This document shows positions 41,335 to 51,471 of a stretch of 64,000 nucleotides of DNA, piece by piece. The first letter of the stretch is position 1; every line of letters begins with the position of its first letter. The stretch covers positions 1 to 64,000 of the forward strand of contig NZ_JBLWFS010000003.1 of NCBI RefSeq assembly GCF_048323755.1, given 5' to 3'. The position numbers were made by a program, and so were the translations under genes. This DNA comes from Alkalihalobacterium sp048323755 (GTDB lineage: Bacteria; Bacillota; Bacilli; Bacillales; Bacillaceae_F). Under the pieces are notes generated by a model. That model ran no database searches, was not told the origin of the DNA, and saw nothing but the letters and a program-made list of their open reading frames with translations.

Positions 41335-42663
41335 TTGAATAAAGTTTACGTCTTGGATACGAATGTATTACTACAAGATCCTCGTGCAATTTATGCTTTT
41401 GAAGACAATGAAGTAGTCATTCCAGCCGTCGTTTTAGAGGAAGTAGACTCAAAAAAGCGTTACATGGATGAAATTGGGCGAAATGCTAGGCAATTTTCAA
41501 AGATGATGGACAGCCTAAGAGGAAAAGGGAAATTGCATGAAGGAGTTGCTATTGAGACTGGTGGTACCGTAAGAGTTGAATTAAATCATCGCTCTTTTTC
41601 GAAATTAAAAGAGTTATTTGCTGAAATGACAAATGATAATCGAATTATTGCAGTTGCTCTTAATTTAATGCTTGAAGAACAGGAAAAGGAATATGGCAGA
41701 GAAGTGATACTGGTAAGTAAAGATGCATTAGTACGTGTTAAAGCCGATGCACTAAAAATCCCTTCCGAAGATTATTTGAGTGACCGTGTTATTCAGTTTA
41801 ACGATGTATACCCGGGATATGTTGAAGTTTATGTTGATAAAGAAGTTGTTAATCAGTTTTTCGTTGATAATGAAATTGCCATTTCTGAATTAGCCAAGCA
41901 CCCCTTTTATCCTCACCAATTTATTATTATGAAAGATGCGCTCGGAGGTTCCAGTTCAGCTATAGGAAAAGTTGAACCTGATGGACAAAAAGTAAAACCA
42001 TTTCAAATTGAACCCGATCAAGTTTGGGGGATAAAAGCAAGAAATGTTCAACAAAGAATGGCTCTTGAGCTCCTTCTTAGACAGGATATTCCTCTAGTTA
42101 CATTAATCGGGAAAGCTGGAACAGGGAAAACGTTACTATCTTTAGCGGCTGGTTTATTTCAAACAGAAGACCTAGGCCTTTATAAAAAGCTATTAGTAGC
42201 GAGACCTGTCATTCCTGTAGGAAAAGATATCGGGTATTTACCAGGCGAAAAAGAAGAGAAACTTAGACCATGGATGCAACCGATTTATGATAATTTAGAA
42301 TATCTTTTTAATACAAAAAAGCCTGGAGAACTAGATCAAATATTAGCTGGAATGGGCTCCATTCAAGTAGAAGCATTAACATATATTAGAGGAAGAAGTA
42401 TTCCTGATCAATATATCATTATCGATGAGGCGCAAAACTTGACAAAGCACGAAGTAAAAACAATCCTTACTCGCGTAGGCGAAAGAAGTAAAATTGTTCT
42501 AATGGGTGACCCAAAACAAATTGATCATCCATATCTAGATGAATATAATAATGGTTTAACTTATGTTGTTGAAAAGTTCAAGGATCAAACAATTAGTGGA
42601 CATGTAAAATTGCAAAAAGGTGAGCGTTCAGGACTAGCACAGCTTGCAGCTGATTTACTTTAA
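41335..42663 (+). CDS. phoH2: PIN-PhoH family ATPase/ribonuclease (YlaK)
   Basis: A 442 aa two-domain protein. An N-terminal PIN RNase domain (about 1-140; YVLDTNVLLQDPRAIYAFED and SKDALVRVKA supply the acidic residues) is fused to a C-terminal PhoH-type ATPase domain (Walker A GKAGTGKT at about 259-266, Walker B IIDEAQN, and LMGDPKQID). PIN-PhoH proteins unwind and cleave RNA in mycobacteria; a Bacillus role is not defined. The start is TTG at 41335 with AGGAGGCG upstream. The length equals that of B. subtilis YlaK. Confidence 0.93.
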   Translation: MNKVYVLDTNVLLQDPRAIYAFEDNEVVIPAVVLEEVDSKKRYMDEIGRNARQFSKMMDSLRGKGKLHEGVAIETGGTVRVELNHRSFSKLKELFAEMTNDNRIIAVALNLMLEEQEKEYGREVILVSKDALVRVKADALKIPSEDYLSDRVIQFNDVYPGYVEVYVDKEVVNQFFVDNEIAISELAKHPFYPHQFIIMKDALGGSSSAIGKVEPDGQKVKPFQIEPDQVWGIKARNVQQRMALELLLRQDIPLVTLIGKAGTGKTLLSLAAGLFQTEDLGLYKKLLVARPVIPVGKDIGYLPGEKEEKLRPWMQPIYDNLEYLFNTKKPGELDQILAGMGSIQVEALTYIRGRSIPDQYIIIDEAQNLTKHEVKTILTRVGERSKIVLMGDPKQIDHPYLDEYNNGLTYVVEKFKDQTISGHVKLQKGERSGLAQLAADLL

Positions 42664-42681
42664 TGGATCAATATAGTTGAG

Positions 42682-42714
42682 AATAAGGCTGACAACTTCA
42701 GCCTTATTTTATTG
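42682..42714. terminator. Bidirectional terminator between phoH2 and the ylaL-position gene
   Basis: AATAAGGCTGA pairs with TCAGCCTTATT over CAACT, overlapping the stop codon of the minus-strand gene. Confidence 0.82.
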
Positions 42715-43207
42715 TAAATTGTTTAACATTTTTTATAGGATTATTTCGGTTGGAACCATCACCGAACAGGATGTGTACAGGACCATCCTCTTTTAGTGGT
42801 TTACCAACATGTGAAAATTGTAAAATAAACTGTTTGGCCATTTCAAGAGAAAACGTTTCATTTTTTCCATCATGTGTTTCAACAATTACTTCAGAAACGT
42901 CTTCATCTGGTTGTGCATTTTTAATAAAAGGAAGAAAAGCCATACCAAATGTGCCATTTTCAAGCTCTTGACGTTTATATTTGATAACATTACCATTTGT
43001 AGGTTTTGGGGGTTCGGATCCCTCTGTAATTTCTTTATCCCATTGCTTTGAGATCGCTTTTGTATATTTTGTAAGTTCATCTTCCTCATCTTTTGGTAAA
43101 TCAAAATATGTATTCAAATCGACCTTTCTCTCATCAAAAATCCAAACCGAAGGGTCAATTGTTAAAGGATGAGAAACTTTACCGCTGATAAATACTACAA
43201 ATTCCAT
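42704..43207 (-). CDS. Conserved protein at the ylaL position
   Basis: A 167 aa soluble protein with no membrane segment. Notable are PLTIDPSVWIFDERKVDLNT near the start, an acidic middle, and GPVHILFGDGSNRNNPIKNV near the end. The start is ATG at 43207 after AAGGAGG; the frame is open 20 codons further without an SD. It lies between phoH2 and glsA, where B. subtilis has ylaL. Bacillus homologues are sometimes annotated as peptidyl-prolyl isomerases, which I cannot confirm from motifs. Confidence 0.72.
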   Translation of the reverse strand: MEFVVFISGKVSHPLTIDPSVWIFDERKVDLNTYFDLPKDEEDELTKYTKAISKQWDKEITEGSEPPKPTNGNVIKYKRQELENGTFGMAFLPFIKNAQPDEDVSEVIVETHDGKNETFSLEMAKQFILQFSHVGKPLKEDGPVHILFGDGSNRNNPIKNVKQFTIK

Positions 43208-43295
43208 ATGTATCCTCCTTGTGCTTTTGACTATCCTAAGTATAAAGCGATAGTTGCAATTTGTCACATTGTAGCGCTAAAAAGGAGTGGAACTT

Positions 43296-44225
43296 ATGAG
43301 TTGTTATAAACAAGAAGAATTAATAAAAATGGTGGAAGAGGCAAACCGATTAACTTATAAGGGAAAAGTAGCTGATTACATACCAGCGTTGGGTGAAGCC
43401 AATCCATCTACATTGGCGGTTGCCGTATATACAGGAGAACAGGAATGTATGTATGCAGGCAATATCGAGGAAGTCTTTACTCTGCAAAGTATATCGAAAG
43501 TGTTAACTTTAGCATTGGCCCTTATGGACAGGGGAACTGACTATGTTTTTCAAAGAGTGGGAATGGAACCAACCGGTGATCCTTTTAACTCTATCTCTAA
43601 ATTAGAAACGAGTGTACCATCTAAACCGCTTAATCCAATGATAAACGCGGGTGCATTAGCTGTTACAGATATGTTAGTTGGCAACACATTAGAAGATAAG
43701 TTAGAAAGATTACTTAAATTTATACGGCGGCTAACGGGTAATGAGAATATCTCTTATAACCCTGTTGTTGCTCAATCAGAATTTGAGACTGCTGACTTAA
43801 ATCGATCACTATGCTATTTTATGAGACAACATGGCATTATTGAGTCCAATATTGAGGAGCTAATCAATTTATATACGAAACATTGTGCAATAGAAATGAA
43901 CTGTAATGATTTAGCGAAGTTAGGTTACGTTATCGGAAACGAGGGAAGAGACCCAAATTCTGAGCAAACGATTATACCGGTTGAAATAGCAAAAATTGTG
44001 AAGACGTTTATGGTAACATGCGGTATGTACAATGCTTCTGGAGAATTTGCTATAAAAGTTGGAATCCCAGCTAAAAGCGGGGTGTCCGGTGGGATCCTTG
44101 GTACTGTCCCGCACGGTGTTGGGATTGGAATTTACGGACCTGCGCTTGATGAAAAAGGAAACAGTGTCGGTGGCTTAAAATTATTAGAGTTGCTTTCAAA
44201 ACAATATAACTTAAGTATTTTTTAA
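43296..44225 (+). CDS. glsA: Glutaminase A
   Basis: A 309 aa serine-dependent glutaminase with the beta-lactamase-like fold, converting glutamine to glutamate and ammonia. The catalytic S65-x-x-K68 lies in TLQSISKVL; PMINAGALAV and SGVSGGILGTVPHGVGIGIY are further family motifs. The start is ATG at 43296 because AAAGGAG is 9 nt upstream; the GTG at 43287 overlaps that SD. Same place as B. subtilis ylaM (glsA2). Confidence 0.94.
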   Translation: MSCYKQEELIKMVEEANRLTYKGKVADYIPALGEANPSTLAVAVYTGEQECMYAGNIEEVFTLQSISKVLTLALALMDRGTDYVFQRVGMEPTGDPFNSISKLETSVPSKPLNPMINAGALAVTDMLVGNTLEDKLERLLKFIRRLTGNENISYNPVVAQSEFETADLNRSLCYFMRQHGIIESNIEELINLYTKHCAIEMNCNDLAKLGYVIGNEGRDPNSEQTIIPVEIAKIVKTFMVTCGMYNASGEFAIKVGIPAKSGVSGGILGTVPHGVGIGIYGPALDEKGNSVGGLKLLELLSKQYNLSIF

Positions 44226-44353
44226 TTTAGGTCAATTTACTTCTATATTAAACGATTAAAAACATTGCATTTTTTTTATTTAGAATATAGTATTAGTGGT
44301 AAGTTACTAAAAACGATCTTAAGAGTTTTATTTAAAGGAGGGATCAACGTTCT

Positions 44354-44632
44354 ATGGAGACGATGACAGGACATAGCGAGAAAGCATATGCCCTTCTTAA
44401 ATCGGATGCAGAAAAAATCCAAAAACTCATAGAAGTACAAATGGAGAATTTAACAATGCCTCAATGTCCTCTTTATGAGGAAGTTTTAGATACACAAATG
44501 TTTGGACTTTCAAGAGAAATTGATTTTGCAATCCGCTTAGAATTAATTGATGAAGATACAGGTAAGCAACTCTTATCTGATTTAGAACGGCGACTTGCTG
44601 CATTACATGAAGCAACAACGAATGAGAAATAA
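44354..44632 (+). CDS. ylaN: YlaN family protein
   Basis: A 92 aa all-helical protein of the UPF0358/YlaN family. It runs from EKAYALLKSDAEKIQKLIEV to LLSDLERRLAALHE and contains QCPLYEEVLDTQMFGLSREI. In B. subtilis and S. aureus YlaN is needed for growth in low iron, and in recent work it acts through Fur. ATG at 44354 follows AAAGGAGGG. In B. subtilis ftsW follows; here it does not. Confidence 0.92.
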   Translation: METMTGHSEKAYALLKSDAEKIQKLIEVQMENLTMPQCPLYEEVLDTQMFGLSREIDFAIRLELIDEDTGKQLLSDLERRLAALHEATTNEK

Positions 44633-45073
44633 TAGAGAGGCTGGCTCAAAGATAAAGTGTCAGGTACCTCAATTGTGGAAGTAGTAGCTAGTAGATAGCT
44701 CTATGTTTCGCGCGAGGGGCTTGACTCTCAGAGTCAGTCTCCTTTTTATTTTGTTGTTTTCGACTATATTATTGTTGTAAATTTTAAAGCTACGTACGAT
44801 GTTAAAGTCGCTATTTACATAAAAGGGTTAAGTAAATAATAGCTAAAAAGTTATTTAGACAGAAGAATGCACGATAGGAAAAGTGTGATACAATAATAAA
44901 AATTGTTTGAAAGATATGAATACAAGTTATATACTGAAAATGAAGTCGTCATCTGGTTATCAGACGTTTGAAGAAGTTGTGAACGTGAACTTTCTTCTTG
45001 CTTTATACTGAAAACCTTTTTAAAATAGTAAAAATAAAACTGAATATTCTTTCATTTTTCCAAGGGGGTTTAT
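44633..45073. other. 440 bp gene-free region between ylaN and pycA
   Basis: No ftsW or other gene is present. Near 44658 GTGTCAGGTACCT resembles the motif in the catalase terminator loop. GACTCTCAGAGTC (44727) is a palindrome followed by a T-rich tract that could end ylaN transcription. TTATATACTGAAAA and CTTTATACTGAAAA are direct repeats in the pycA leader. Confidence 0.5.
44886..44894 (+). promoter_or_regulatory. Extended -10 element for pycA
   Basis: TGATACAAT (TGn plus TACAAT), about 180 nt upstream of the pycA start. No good -35 element is seen. Confidence 0.45.
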
Positions 45074-48000
45074 ATGAACAGTTTAAAGAACATTAAGAAG
45101 GTACTAGTAGCAAATCGTGGAGAGATTGCAATTCGGATCTTTCGGGCGTGTACTGAATTACATATTCGTACGGTTGCTATTTACTCAAAAGAGGATACAG
45201 GATCTTTTCATCGCTATAAAGCTGATGAAGCCTACCTTGTAGGAGAAGGTAAAAAGCCAATTGATGCCTACCTTGACATTGAAGGAATAATTGAGATTGC
45301 AAAGCGTAATGGTGTGGATGCAATTCACCCAGGTTATGGTTTTCTATCTGAGAATCTTGAATTTGCAAAGCGATGTGATGAAGAGAACATCATTTTTATC
45401 GGACCAAAACAAGAGCATCTTATGATGTTTGGTGATAAAGTACAAGCACGTCAGCAAGCTATTCTAGCAAATATTCCTGTTATACCAGGTAGTGATGGAC
45501 CTGTAGAAAGTGTAGAGGAAGTCGAGGAATTTGCAGGCAATCATGGGTATCCTTTTATTATTAAAGCTGCATTAGGCGGTGGCGGTCGCGGGATGCGTAT
45601 TGTCCGTACTGAAGGTGAATTAAGAGAGGCCTATGATCGTGCCAAATCAGAAGCTAAGTCAGCTTTTGGAAATGACCAAGTATATGTTGAAAAATTTGTA
45701 GAAAATCCAAAACATATTGAAGTTCAAATTCTTGCTGATACACATGGTAATATCGTTCACCTTTATGATCGTGATTGTTCTGTACAACGTCGTCACCAAA
45801 AAGTAGTAGAAGTAGCACCAAGTGTTTCAATTGGCGAACAATTACGTGAAGACATTTGTGATTCTGCTGTTCAACTTACGAAAAATGTAAATTACGTCAA
45901 TGCGGGAACAGTAGAGTTTCTTGTAAGTGAAAATGGTGAATTCTTTTTTATTGAAGTCAATCCTCGTGTTCAAGTAGAGCATACAATTACAGAGATGGTA
46001 ACCGGAATAGATATTGTGCAATCTCAGATTTTAATTGCTGATGGTGAGCAATTACATGGAGCTAAATTAGGTATACCAATGCAAGAGAAAATTGCTTGTA
46101 ATGGTTATGCTATTCAGTCTCGTGTAACAACGGAAGACCCTAGTAATAATTTTATGCCTGATACAGGACGTATTAACGCTTACCGTTCAGGTGGTGGATT
46201 CGGGGTACGTTTAGATGCAGGGAATGGCTTCCAAGGAGCTGTTATCACACCTTATTATGATTCCTTACTGGTTAAGGTTTCAACTTGGGCACTTACATTT
46301 GAACAAGCAGCTGCTAAGATGCTAAGGAACTTAAGAGAGTTTCGTATCCGTGGAATCATTACAAATATTCCATTCTTAGAAAATGTAGTTCAGCATGAAA
46401 ATTTCATCTCAGGTGAATATAATACTTCTTTTATTGATTCAACTCCAGAATTATTTGTGTTCCCAGTACGAAAAGACCGTGGAACGAAAATGTTAACGTT
46501 TATTGGAGAAACAATTGTCAATGGTTATCCGGGGTTAGAAAAAGAGAAGAAACCAGTGTTCGATCAACCAATTGTTCCTTCTGTCAAATACTCAGAGCCT
46601 ATGCCGTCTGGTACAAAGCAAATTTTAGATGAGCGAGGAGCTGAAGGCCTTGCTAAGTGGGTAAAAGAGCAGAAAGAAGTTCTCTTAACTGATACAACGT
46701 TCCGTGATGCTCATCAATCTTTATTAGCTACTCGCGTTCGTACGCATGATTTAAAGAAAATTGCAGAACCTACAGCAAGGTTAGTACCAAATTTATTTTC
46801 TGCTGAGATGTGGGGCGGGGCAACGTATGATGTTGCAATGCGTTTCTTACACGAAGATCCATGGGAGCGTCTATTAACCTTAAGAAAGCAAATGCCGAAT
46901 GTGCTCTTACAAATGCTTCTGCGTGCGTCAAATGCAGTAGGGTATACAAATTACTCTGATAATTTAATTCGTGAATTCGTAGATAAGTCTGCAAATGCTG
47001 GAATTGACGTTTTCCGTATCTTTGATAGTTTGAACTGGGTAGAAGGTATGAGACTTGCGATTGACGCTGTAAGAGACTCAGGGAAAATTGCGGAAGCAAC
47101 AATGTGTTACACAGGTGATATATTAGACCCATCAAGAACAAAGTATGACTTAACCTACTATACAAACTTAGCGAAAGAGTTAGAACAATCAGGGGCTCAC
47201 ATTTTAGGAATTAAAGACATGGCTGGTTTATTAAAGCCTGAAGCTGCATATCAATTAATTTCTACATTGAAAGAATCAGTTGATATCCCAATTCACCTTC
47301 ATACACATGATACGAGTGGTAACGGATTATTTACGTATTCACGTGCAATTGAAGCAGGGGTAGATATCGTTGATGTTGCGATTAGCTCTATGGCTGGATT
47401 AACGTCACAGCCGAGTGCAAACAGCTTATACTATGCACTTTCAGGTTCAGACAGGAAGCCTAATGTAAATATTGATTCGCTTGAAAAACTAAGTGAGTTC
47501 TGGGAAGGGACTAGAAGGTTCTACAGCGGCTTTGAAAGTGGTATGAATGCACCGCATACAGAAGTATACGAGCATGAAATGCCGGGTGGTCAATATAGTA
47601 ATTTACAACAACAAGCAAAGGCTGTTGGCTTGAAAAACCGTTGGGATGATGTAAAGAAAATGTATCGAACAGTAAATGATATGTTCGGTGATGTTGTTAA
47701 AGTAACACCATCTTCTAAAGTAGTTGGTGATATGGCTCTTTATATGGTTCAGAACAATTTAACAGAAGAAGATGTATACGAGCGTGGGGCTGCACTTGAT
47801 TTCCCTGATTCAGTCGTAGAATTCTTCCAAGGCCACCTGGGTCAACCATATCAAGGTTTTCCAAAGAAGTTACAAGATATTATTCTAAAAGGAAGAGAAG
47901 CAATAACTTGTCGTCCTGGAGAATTATTGGAACCGGTGGATTTTGCAAAAGTAAAAGAAACATTATTTAATGAAATCGGTCGCGAAGTAACAGATTTTGA

Positions 48001-48523
48001 TGCCATCTCTTATGCACTGTATCCAAAAGTTTTCATGGAATACGAGAGATTCAGTCAGCAGTTTGGTGATGTATCTGTATTGGATACGCCGACATTCTTC
48101 TATGGCTTACGTTTAGGGGAAGAGATCGAAATTGAAATTGAACAAGGAAAGACACTAATTGTAAAACTTGTTTCCATTTCTAAACCGCAAGATGATGGAA
48201 CACGAATCGTATACTTTGAATTAAATGGTCAACCGCGTGAAGTGTTGATAAAAGATCAAAGTGTAAAAACATCTGTAGTCGTTCGTCCGAAAGTTGATAA
48301 AGGAAATCCTAATCAAATTGGCGCTTCAATGCCAGGAACTGTCGTGAAAACGTTAGTAACAAAAGGGGATATAGTTAAAAAAGGTGATCACCTTATGATC
48401 ACGGAGGCTATGAAGATGGAAACAACGGTTCAAGCACCATTTGATGGAGAAATTGTGGATGTATATGTTAAAAATGGTGAAGCTATTCAAACAGGTGATT
48501 TATTAATAGAACTATCAAAATAA
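45074..48523 (+). CDS. pycA: Pyruvate carboxylase
   Basis: A 1149 aa biotin enzyme that forms oxaloacetate from pyruvate, bicarbonate and ATP. Domain order: biotin carboxylase (about 1-450; ATP-grasp loop GGGGRGMRIV), carboxyltransferase (about 530-800; LLTDTTFRDAHQSLLATRVR, metal-binding HLHTHDTSGNG), allosteric/PC domain, and C-terminal biotin carrier domain with biotinylated Lys1114 in EAMKMET. ATG at 45074 follows CAAGGGGG. Together with the PDH operon in this window it determines the fate of pyruvate. Confidence 0.98.
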   Translation: MNSLKNIKKVLVANRGEIAIRIFRACTELHIRTVAIYSKEDTGSFHRYKADEAYLVGEGKKPIDAYLDIEGIIEIAKRNGVDAIHPGYGFLSENLEFAKRCDEENIIFIGPKQEHLMMFGDKVQARQQAILANIPVIPGSDGPVESVEEVEEFAGNHGYPFIIKAALGGGGRGMRIVRTEGELREAYDRAKSEAKSAFGNDQVYVEKFVENPKHIEVQILADTHGNIVHLYDRDCSVQRRHQKVVEVAPSVSIGEQLREDICDSAVQLTKNVNYVNAGTVEFLVSENGEFFFIEVNPRVQVEHTITEMVTGIDIVQSQILIADGEQLHGAKLGIPMQEKIACNGYAIQSRVTTEDPSNNFMPDTGRINAYRSGGGFGVRLDAGNGFQGAVITPYYDSLLVKVSTWALTFEQAAAKMLRNLREFRIRGIITNIPFLENVVQHENFISGEYNTSFIDSTPELFVFPVRKDRGTKMLTFIGETIVNGYPGLEKEKKPVFDQPIVPSVKYSEPMPSGTKQILDERGAEGLAKWVKEQKEVLLTDTTFRDAHQSLLATRVRTHDLKKIAEPTARLVPNLFSAEMWGGATYDVAMRFLHEDPWERLLTLRKQMPNVLLQMLLRASNAVGYTNYSDNLIREFVDKSANAGIDVFRIFDSLNWVEGMRLAIDAVRDSGKIAEATMCYTGDILDPSRTKYDLTYYTNLAKELEQSGAHILGIKDMAGLLKPEAAYQLISTLKESVDIPIHLHTHDTSGNGLFTYSRAIEAGVDIVDVAISSMAGLTSQPSANSLYYALSGSDRKPNVNIDSLEKLSEFWEGTRRFYSGFESGMNAPHTEVYEHEMPGGQYSNLQQQAKAVGLKNRWDDVKKMYRTVNDMFGDVVKVTPSSKVVGDMALYMVQNNLTEEDVYERGAALDFPDSVVEFFQGHLGQPYQGFPKKLQDIILKGREAITCRPGELLEPVDFAKVKETLFNEIGREVTDFDAISYALYPKVFMEYERFSQQFGDVSVLDTPTFFYGLRLGEEIEIEIEQGKTLIVKLVSISKPQDDGTRIVYFELNGQPREVLIKDQSVKTSVVVRPKVDKGNPNQIGASMPGTVVKTLVTKGDIVKKGDHLMITEAMKMETTVQAPFDGEIVDVYVKNGEAIQTGDLLIELSK

Positions 48524-48535
48524 CAACTATAAAGT

Positions 48536-48629
48536 AAGAGGCTGACTTAAGTATTCACCTTCTTTGTAATTTCTGGTCTATCAAGTTATTATAAAGATTG
48601 TGTTGGCTGCTAAGTCGGCCTCTTTTTTT
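48536..48629 (+). terminator. Terminator of pycA
   Basis: AGAGGCTGACTTA pairs with TAAGTCGGCCTCT over a loop of about 60 bases and is followed by eight T residues. Confidence 0.7.
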
Positions 48630-48811
48630 TACACAAGTTTTTTACGGATAGTTGCAGGTGGGGATAGTGTTAGAGGTTCGTTCTTAAATGTAAGCTGCTC
48701 TCAAGCCCTTTTAGTAGAGAATTTCAATTCCAAAAAACTAAATATTAACAGGAACACAATAAAAATAATAATGTAATAATGATTTGATCAGCTAATTTGA
48801 GGTGAAATCCC

Positions 48812-50239
48812 ATGTCGGAAATAGTAGGTGTTTGGTTTAGAAGAGACTTTAGATTGAATGACCAAACCGCACTTTTTAACTGTGTAGAACGCTTGAAGAA
48901 ATCAGGTGGAAAGTGGGTTGCTTTATTTCATTTAGATCCAAAGTTTTCTGAAGAAATGTGTCCTCATCATGAGTACTTTTTCCAAACCGTTTCTGGATTT
49001 AAAGAAAAGTGTGCAGAGATAGGAATTCGATTACATATCATTTATGGGACCGTCGAGGAATTTATAAAGAAAACGTTGGAGGCCATACCTGAATTAACCG
49101 CAATATATTTTAACAAAGATGAAGTCGGAAGTGGAAAGAGTAGAGATGATGTGGTATTAAATCGACTTGCTGAACGGGGAATATCAGCAACTTCATTTTT
49201 AGATACACACTTAACGTCAGCAACACAAGTAGTGAAAGGGGATGGTCAACCATATAAGGTGTTCACTCCTTACTTTCGTTCTTGGTCAAAACTAGCAAAG
49301 CCTGCACCGCTACACATAAAGTTACATGAACTACAGGAATATTATTATCGCACGGAAACTAGTATAGACCCAGAGGGTGAAAGCTGCTTTGCAAATATAA
49401 TTCTCAATTCAAAACGCAATTGGGAGAAACTTGGTGAGAGTGAGGCTTCCAATCGTTTAGAGCGGTTTACTACTATTTTACATACATATCACACAAAAAG
49501 AGACATAGCATCTGAATATGGAACAAGTCAGTTGTCCCCTTTCTTAAAGACTGGAGTTATTTCTATTCGGACAATTTACCAGAAAATACTTGAGTGTCAA
49601 ATGGATGTAGGAGAAGGTGCCCATACTTACATAAAAGAACTAGCATGGCGAGAGTTTTATAATATGCTTTATTATTATTATCCTCAAAATAAACAACAAG
49701 CTTTACGTGAAGAATACCGAAATCTTGCATGGGGAACGGATGCAATCCGATTTGAACAATGGAAAGAGGGTATGACTGGTTTTCCAATTGTTGATGCTGG
49801 AATGAGACAATTAAAAAAAGAGGGCTGGATGCATAATCGTCTTCGAATGATTACGGCATCTTTTTTAACGAAAGATTACTTACTAGATTGGAGGTTAGGT
49901 GAGCGTTACTTTGAAAAGATGCTTATTGATTATGAGGAAGCAACAAACATAGGAGGGTGGCAGTGGGCAGCTTCTGTAGGGGCTGATGCAGTTCCTTACT
50001 TTAGAGTATTTAACCCAAGTCGTCAATCAGAAAAGTTTGATCCTTTAGGTGAGTACATAAGGAGTTATGTTCCAGAACTTAAACACCTGCCTACGCAATA
50101 TATCCATGAGCCATGGAAACTTTCACCGGACCTTGCTACGAAATTTAACTTTAAAATAAATAAGGATTATCCAGCACCGACAATAGACCATCAGATGCAA
50201 AGGCAAAAGGCAATTGCATTATTTAAAGGAGGAGAATAG
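48812..50239 (+). CDS. phr: Deoxyribodipyrimidine photolyase
   Basis: A 475 aa class I CPD photolyase that repairs UV pyrimidine dimers with light. The N-terminal antenna-binding alpha/beta domain starts VWFRRDFRLNDQTAL. The FAD-binding helical domain has ELAWREFYNMLYYYYP, MTGFPIVDAGMRQLKKEGWM, HNRLRMITASFLTKDYLLDW and GGWQWAASVGADAVPYFRVF. ATG at 48812 follows GAGGTGA. The next gene starts right after its stop codon. Confidence 0.94.
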   Translation: MSEIVGVWFRRDFRLNDQTALFNCVERLKKSGGKWVALFHLDPKFSEEMCPHHEYFFQTVSGFKEKCAEIGIRLHIIYGTVEEFIKKTLEAIPELTAIYFNKDEVGSGKSRDDVVLNRLAERGISATSFLDTHLTSATQVVKGDGQPYKVFTPYFRSWSKLAKPAPLHIKLHELQEYYYRTETSIDPEGESCFANIILNSKRNWEKLGESEASNRLERFTTILHTYHTKRDIASEYGTSQLSPFLKTGVISIRTIYQKILECQMDVGEGAHTYIKELAWREFYNMLYYYYPQNKQQALREEYRNLAWGTDAIRFEQWKEGMTGFPIVDAGMRQLKKEGWMHNRLRMITASFLTKDYLLDWRLGERYFEKMLIDYEEATNIGGWQWAASVGADAVPYFRVFNPSRQSEKFDPLGEYIRSYVPELKHLPTQYIHEPWKLSPDLATKFNFKINKDYPAPTIDHQMQRQKAIALFKGGE

Positions 50240-51433
50240 ATGGAAGTTAGAAAACTAACAAAAGAGGATATCGATGAAAGCTTAAATTTATCTCAATTTG
50301 CTTTCCAATATACGCTGACAGATAAGGAACGTGAACACCGACTAAATGTATTACGTCCCGAGGATTCAATAGGCTATTATTCTGATGGAGAGTTATTAGC
50401 GAAAATGACAACTTTTCCATTCCGCATCTTAATTGATGGAGTTTCTTTTGATATGGGGGGAGTTTCCGGGGTAGCCACTTATCCAGAATATAGACGTAGT
50501 GGTTTGGTCAAAAACTTATTACAACACGGGTTAAAAGAAATGAAAGAAAAAGGGCAAGTACTAGCCTACTTATTTCCATTCTCAATTCCTTTTTATAGAA
50601 AATACGGATGGGAACTTTTTGTTGATTACCAGAAATTAACTCTGACTCGAGAGCGGTTACCTAGCTTTAAAACTGTCACTGGCAATATGAAAAAGATAGA
50701 CGAAACTTCCATTCTTATTCTAAAAGAGATTTATGGTGAATATATCCAGTCCTATACAGGGATGCTGATACGGGATAATGATTGGTGGATGGATTGGGTC
50801 CTTTTTCGAAAGAAAGGAAGAATAGCAGCTTATATCGATCCTGCTGGTAAGCCTAAAGGCTACATAATTTATGAAGTGAAAGATAGAAAAATGACTATTA
50901 AAGAATTTGTCTCTCTTAATGAAGAGAGCAGAAGAGGGATTTGGAATTTTATAGCTAATCACGATTCGATGGCAGATGAGTATATCATTCAACAACTGCC
51001 TGTTAATGAACCTTACCCTTATTGGTTACCGGATCCTAAAGTTCAAAAAGAGATCGTTCCATATTTTATGGCAAGAATTGTAGATGTTGAAAAGTTTCTG
51101 CAACAGTATCCGTTTAAGAAAGTTACAAATGGTAATGTGTTTTTACATGTTTTAGATGAATTTTGTCCTTGGAATAATGCAACGTATCAAATTACAGTTA
51201 AAGAAAAAGAAGTAAAAGTTAAAAGACATGAGCCGAGAGATAAAGGCGCTTGCCAGCAAGAACCTAAGCGAGGCATTATTTGTAATATAAATAGCCTTAC
51301 ATCTATGTTATTAAATTATCAACGACCTAGTAATTTATTACAAATACAACTAATTAAAGGATCTCAGGAAGAAATAGATATACTAGAACAACTTATTGTC
51401 AATAAGCCAACAGGATTTATTGACTTTTTCTAA
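50240..51433 (+). CDS. Eis-like GNAT acetyltransferase with sterol carrier domain
   Basis: A 397 aa protein of the Eis/YfiT group: an N-terminal GNAT domain (about 1-150, acetyl-CoA loop VATYPEYRRSGLVKNLL), a second GNAT-like domain, and a C-terminal SCP2-like domain (about 290-397). The substrate is unknown; Eis relatives acetylate amines, including aminoglycosides. Its ATG at 50240 directly follows the photolyase TAG, with AAAGGAGGAG inside the photolyase end, so the two are coupled. Confidence 0.85.
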   Translation: MEVRKLTKEDIDESLNLSQFAFQYTLTDKEREHRLNVLRPEDSIGYYSDGELLAKMTTFPFRILIDGVSFDMGGVSGVATYPEYRRSGLVKNLLQHGLKEMKEKGQVLAYLFPFSIPFYRKYGWELFVDYQKLTLTRERLPSFKTVTGNMKKIDETSILILKEIYGEYIQSYTGMLIRDNDWWMDWVLFRKKGRIAAYIDPAGKPKGYIIYEVKDRKMTIKEFVSLNEESRRGIWNFIANHDSMADEYIIQQLPVNEPYPYWLPDPKVQKEIVPYFMARIVDVEKFLQQYPFKKVTNGNVFLHVLDEFCPWNNATYQITVKEKEVKVKRHEPRDKGACQQEPKRGIICNINSLTSMLLNYQRPSNLLQIQLIKGSQEEIDILEQLIVNKPTGFIDFF

Positions 51434-51471
51434 GGTGCTTCTTTAAAAGAAAAATGAAGTATAAAAAGAAA

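Noticed and set aside
41335..42663. PIN domain protein as toxin of a toxin-antitoxin pair
   Set aside because: The PIN domain is fused to a PhoH ATPase in the normal core-genome context and no antitoxin gene precedes it.
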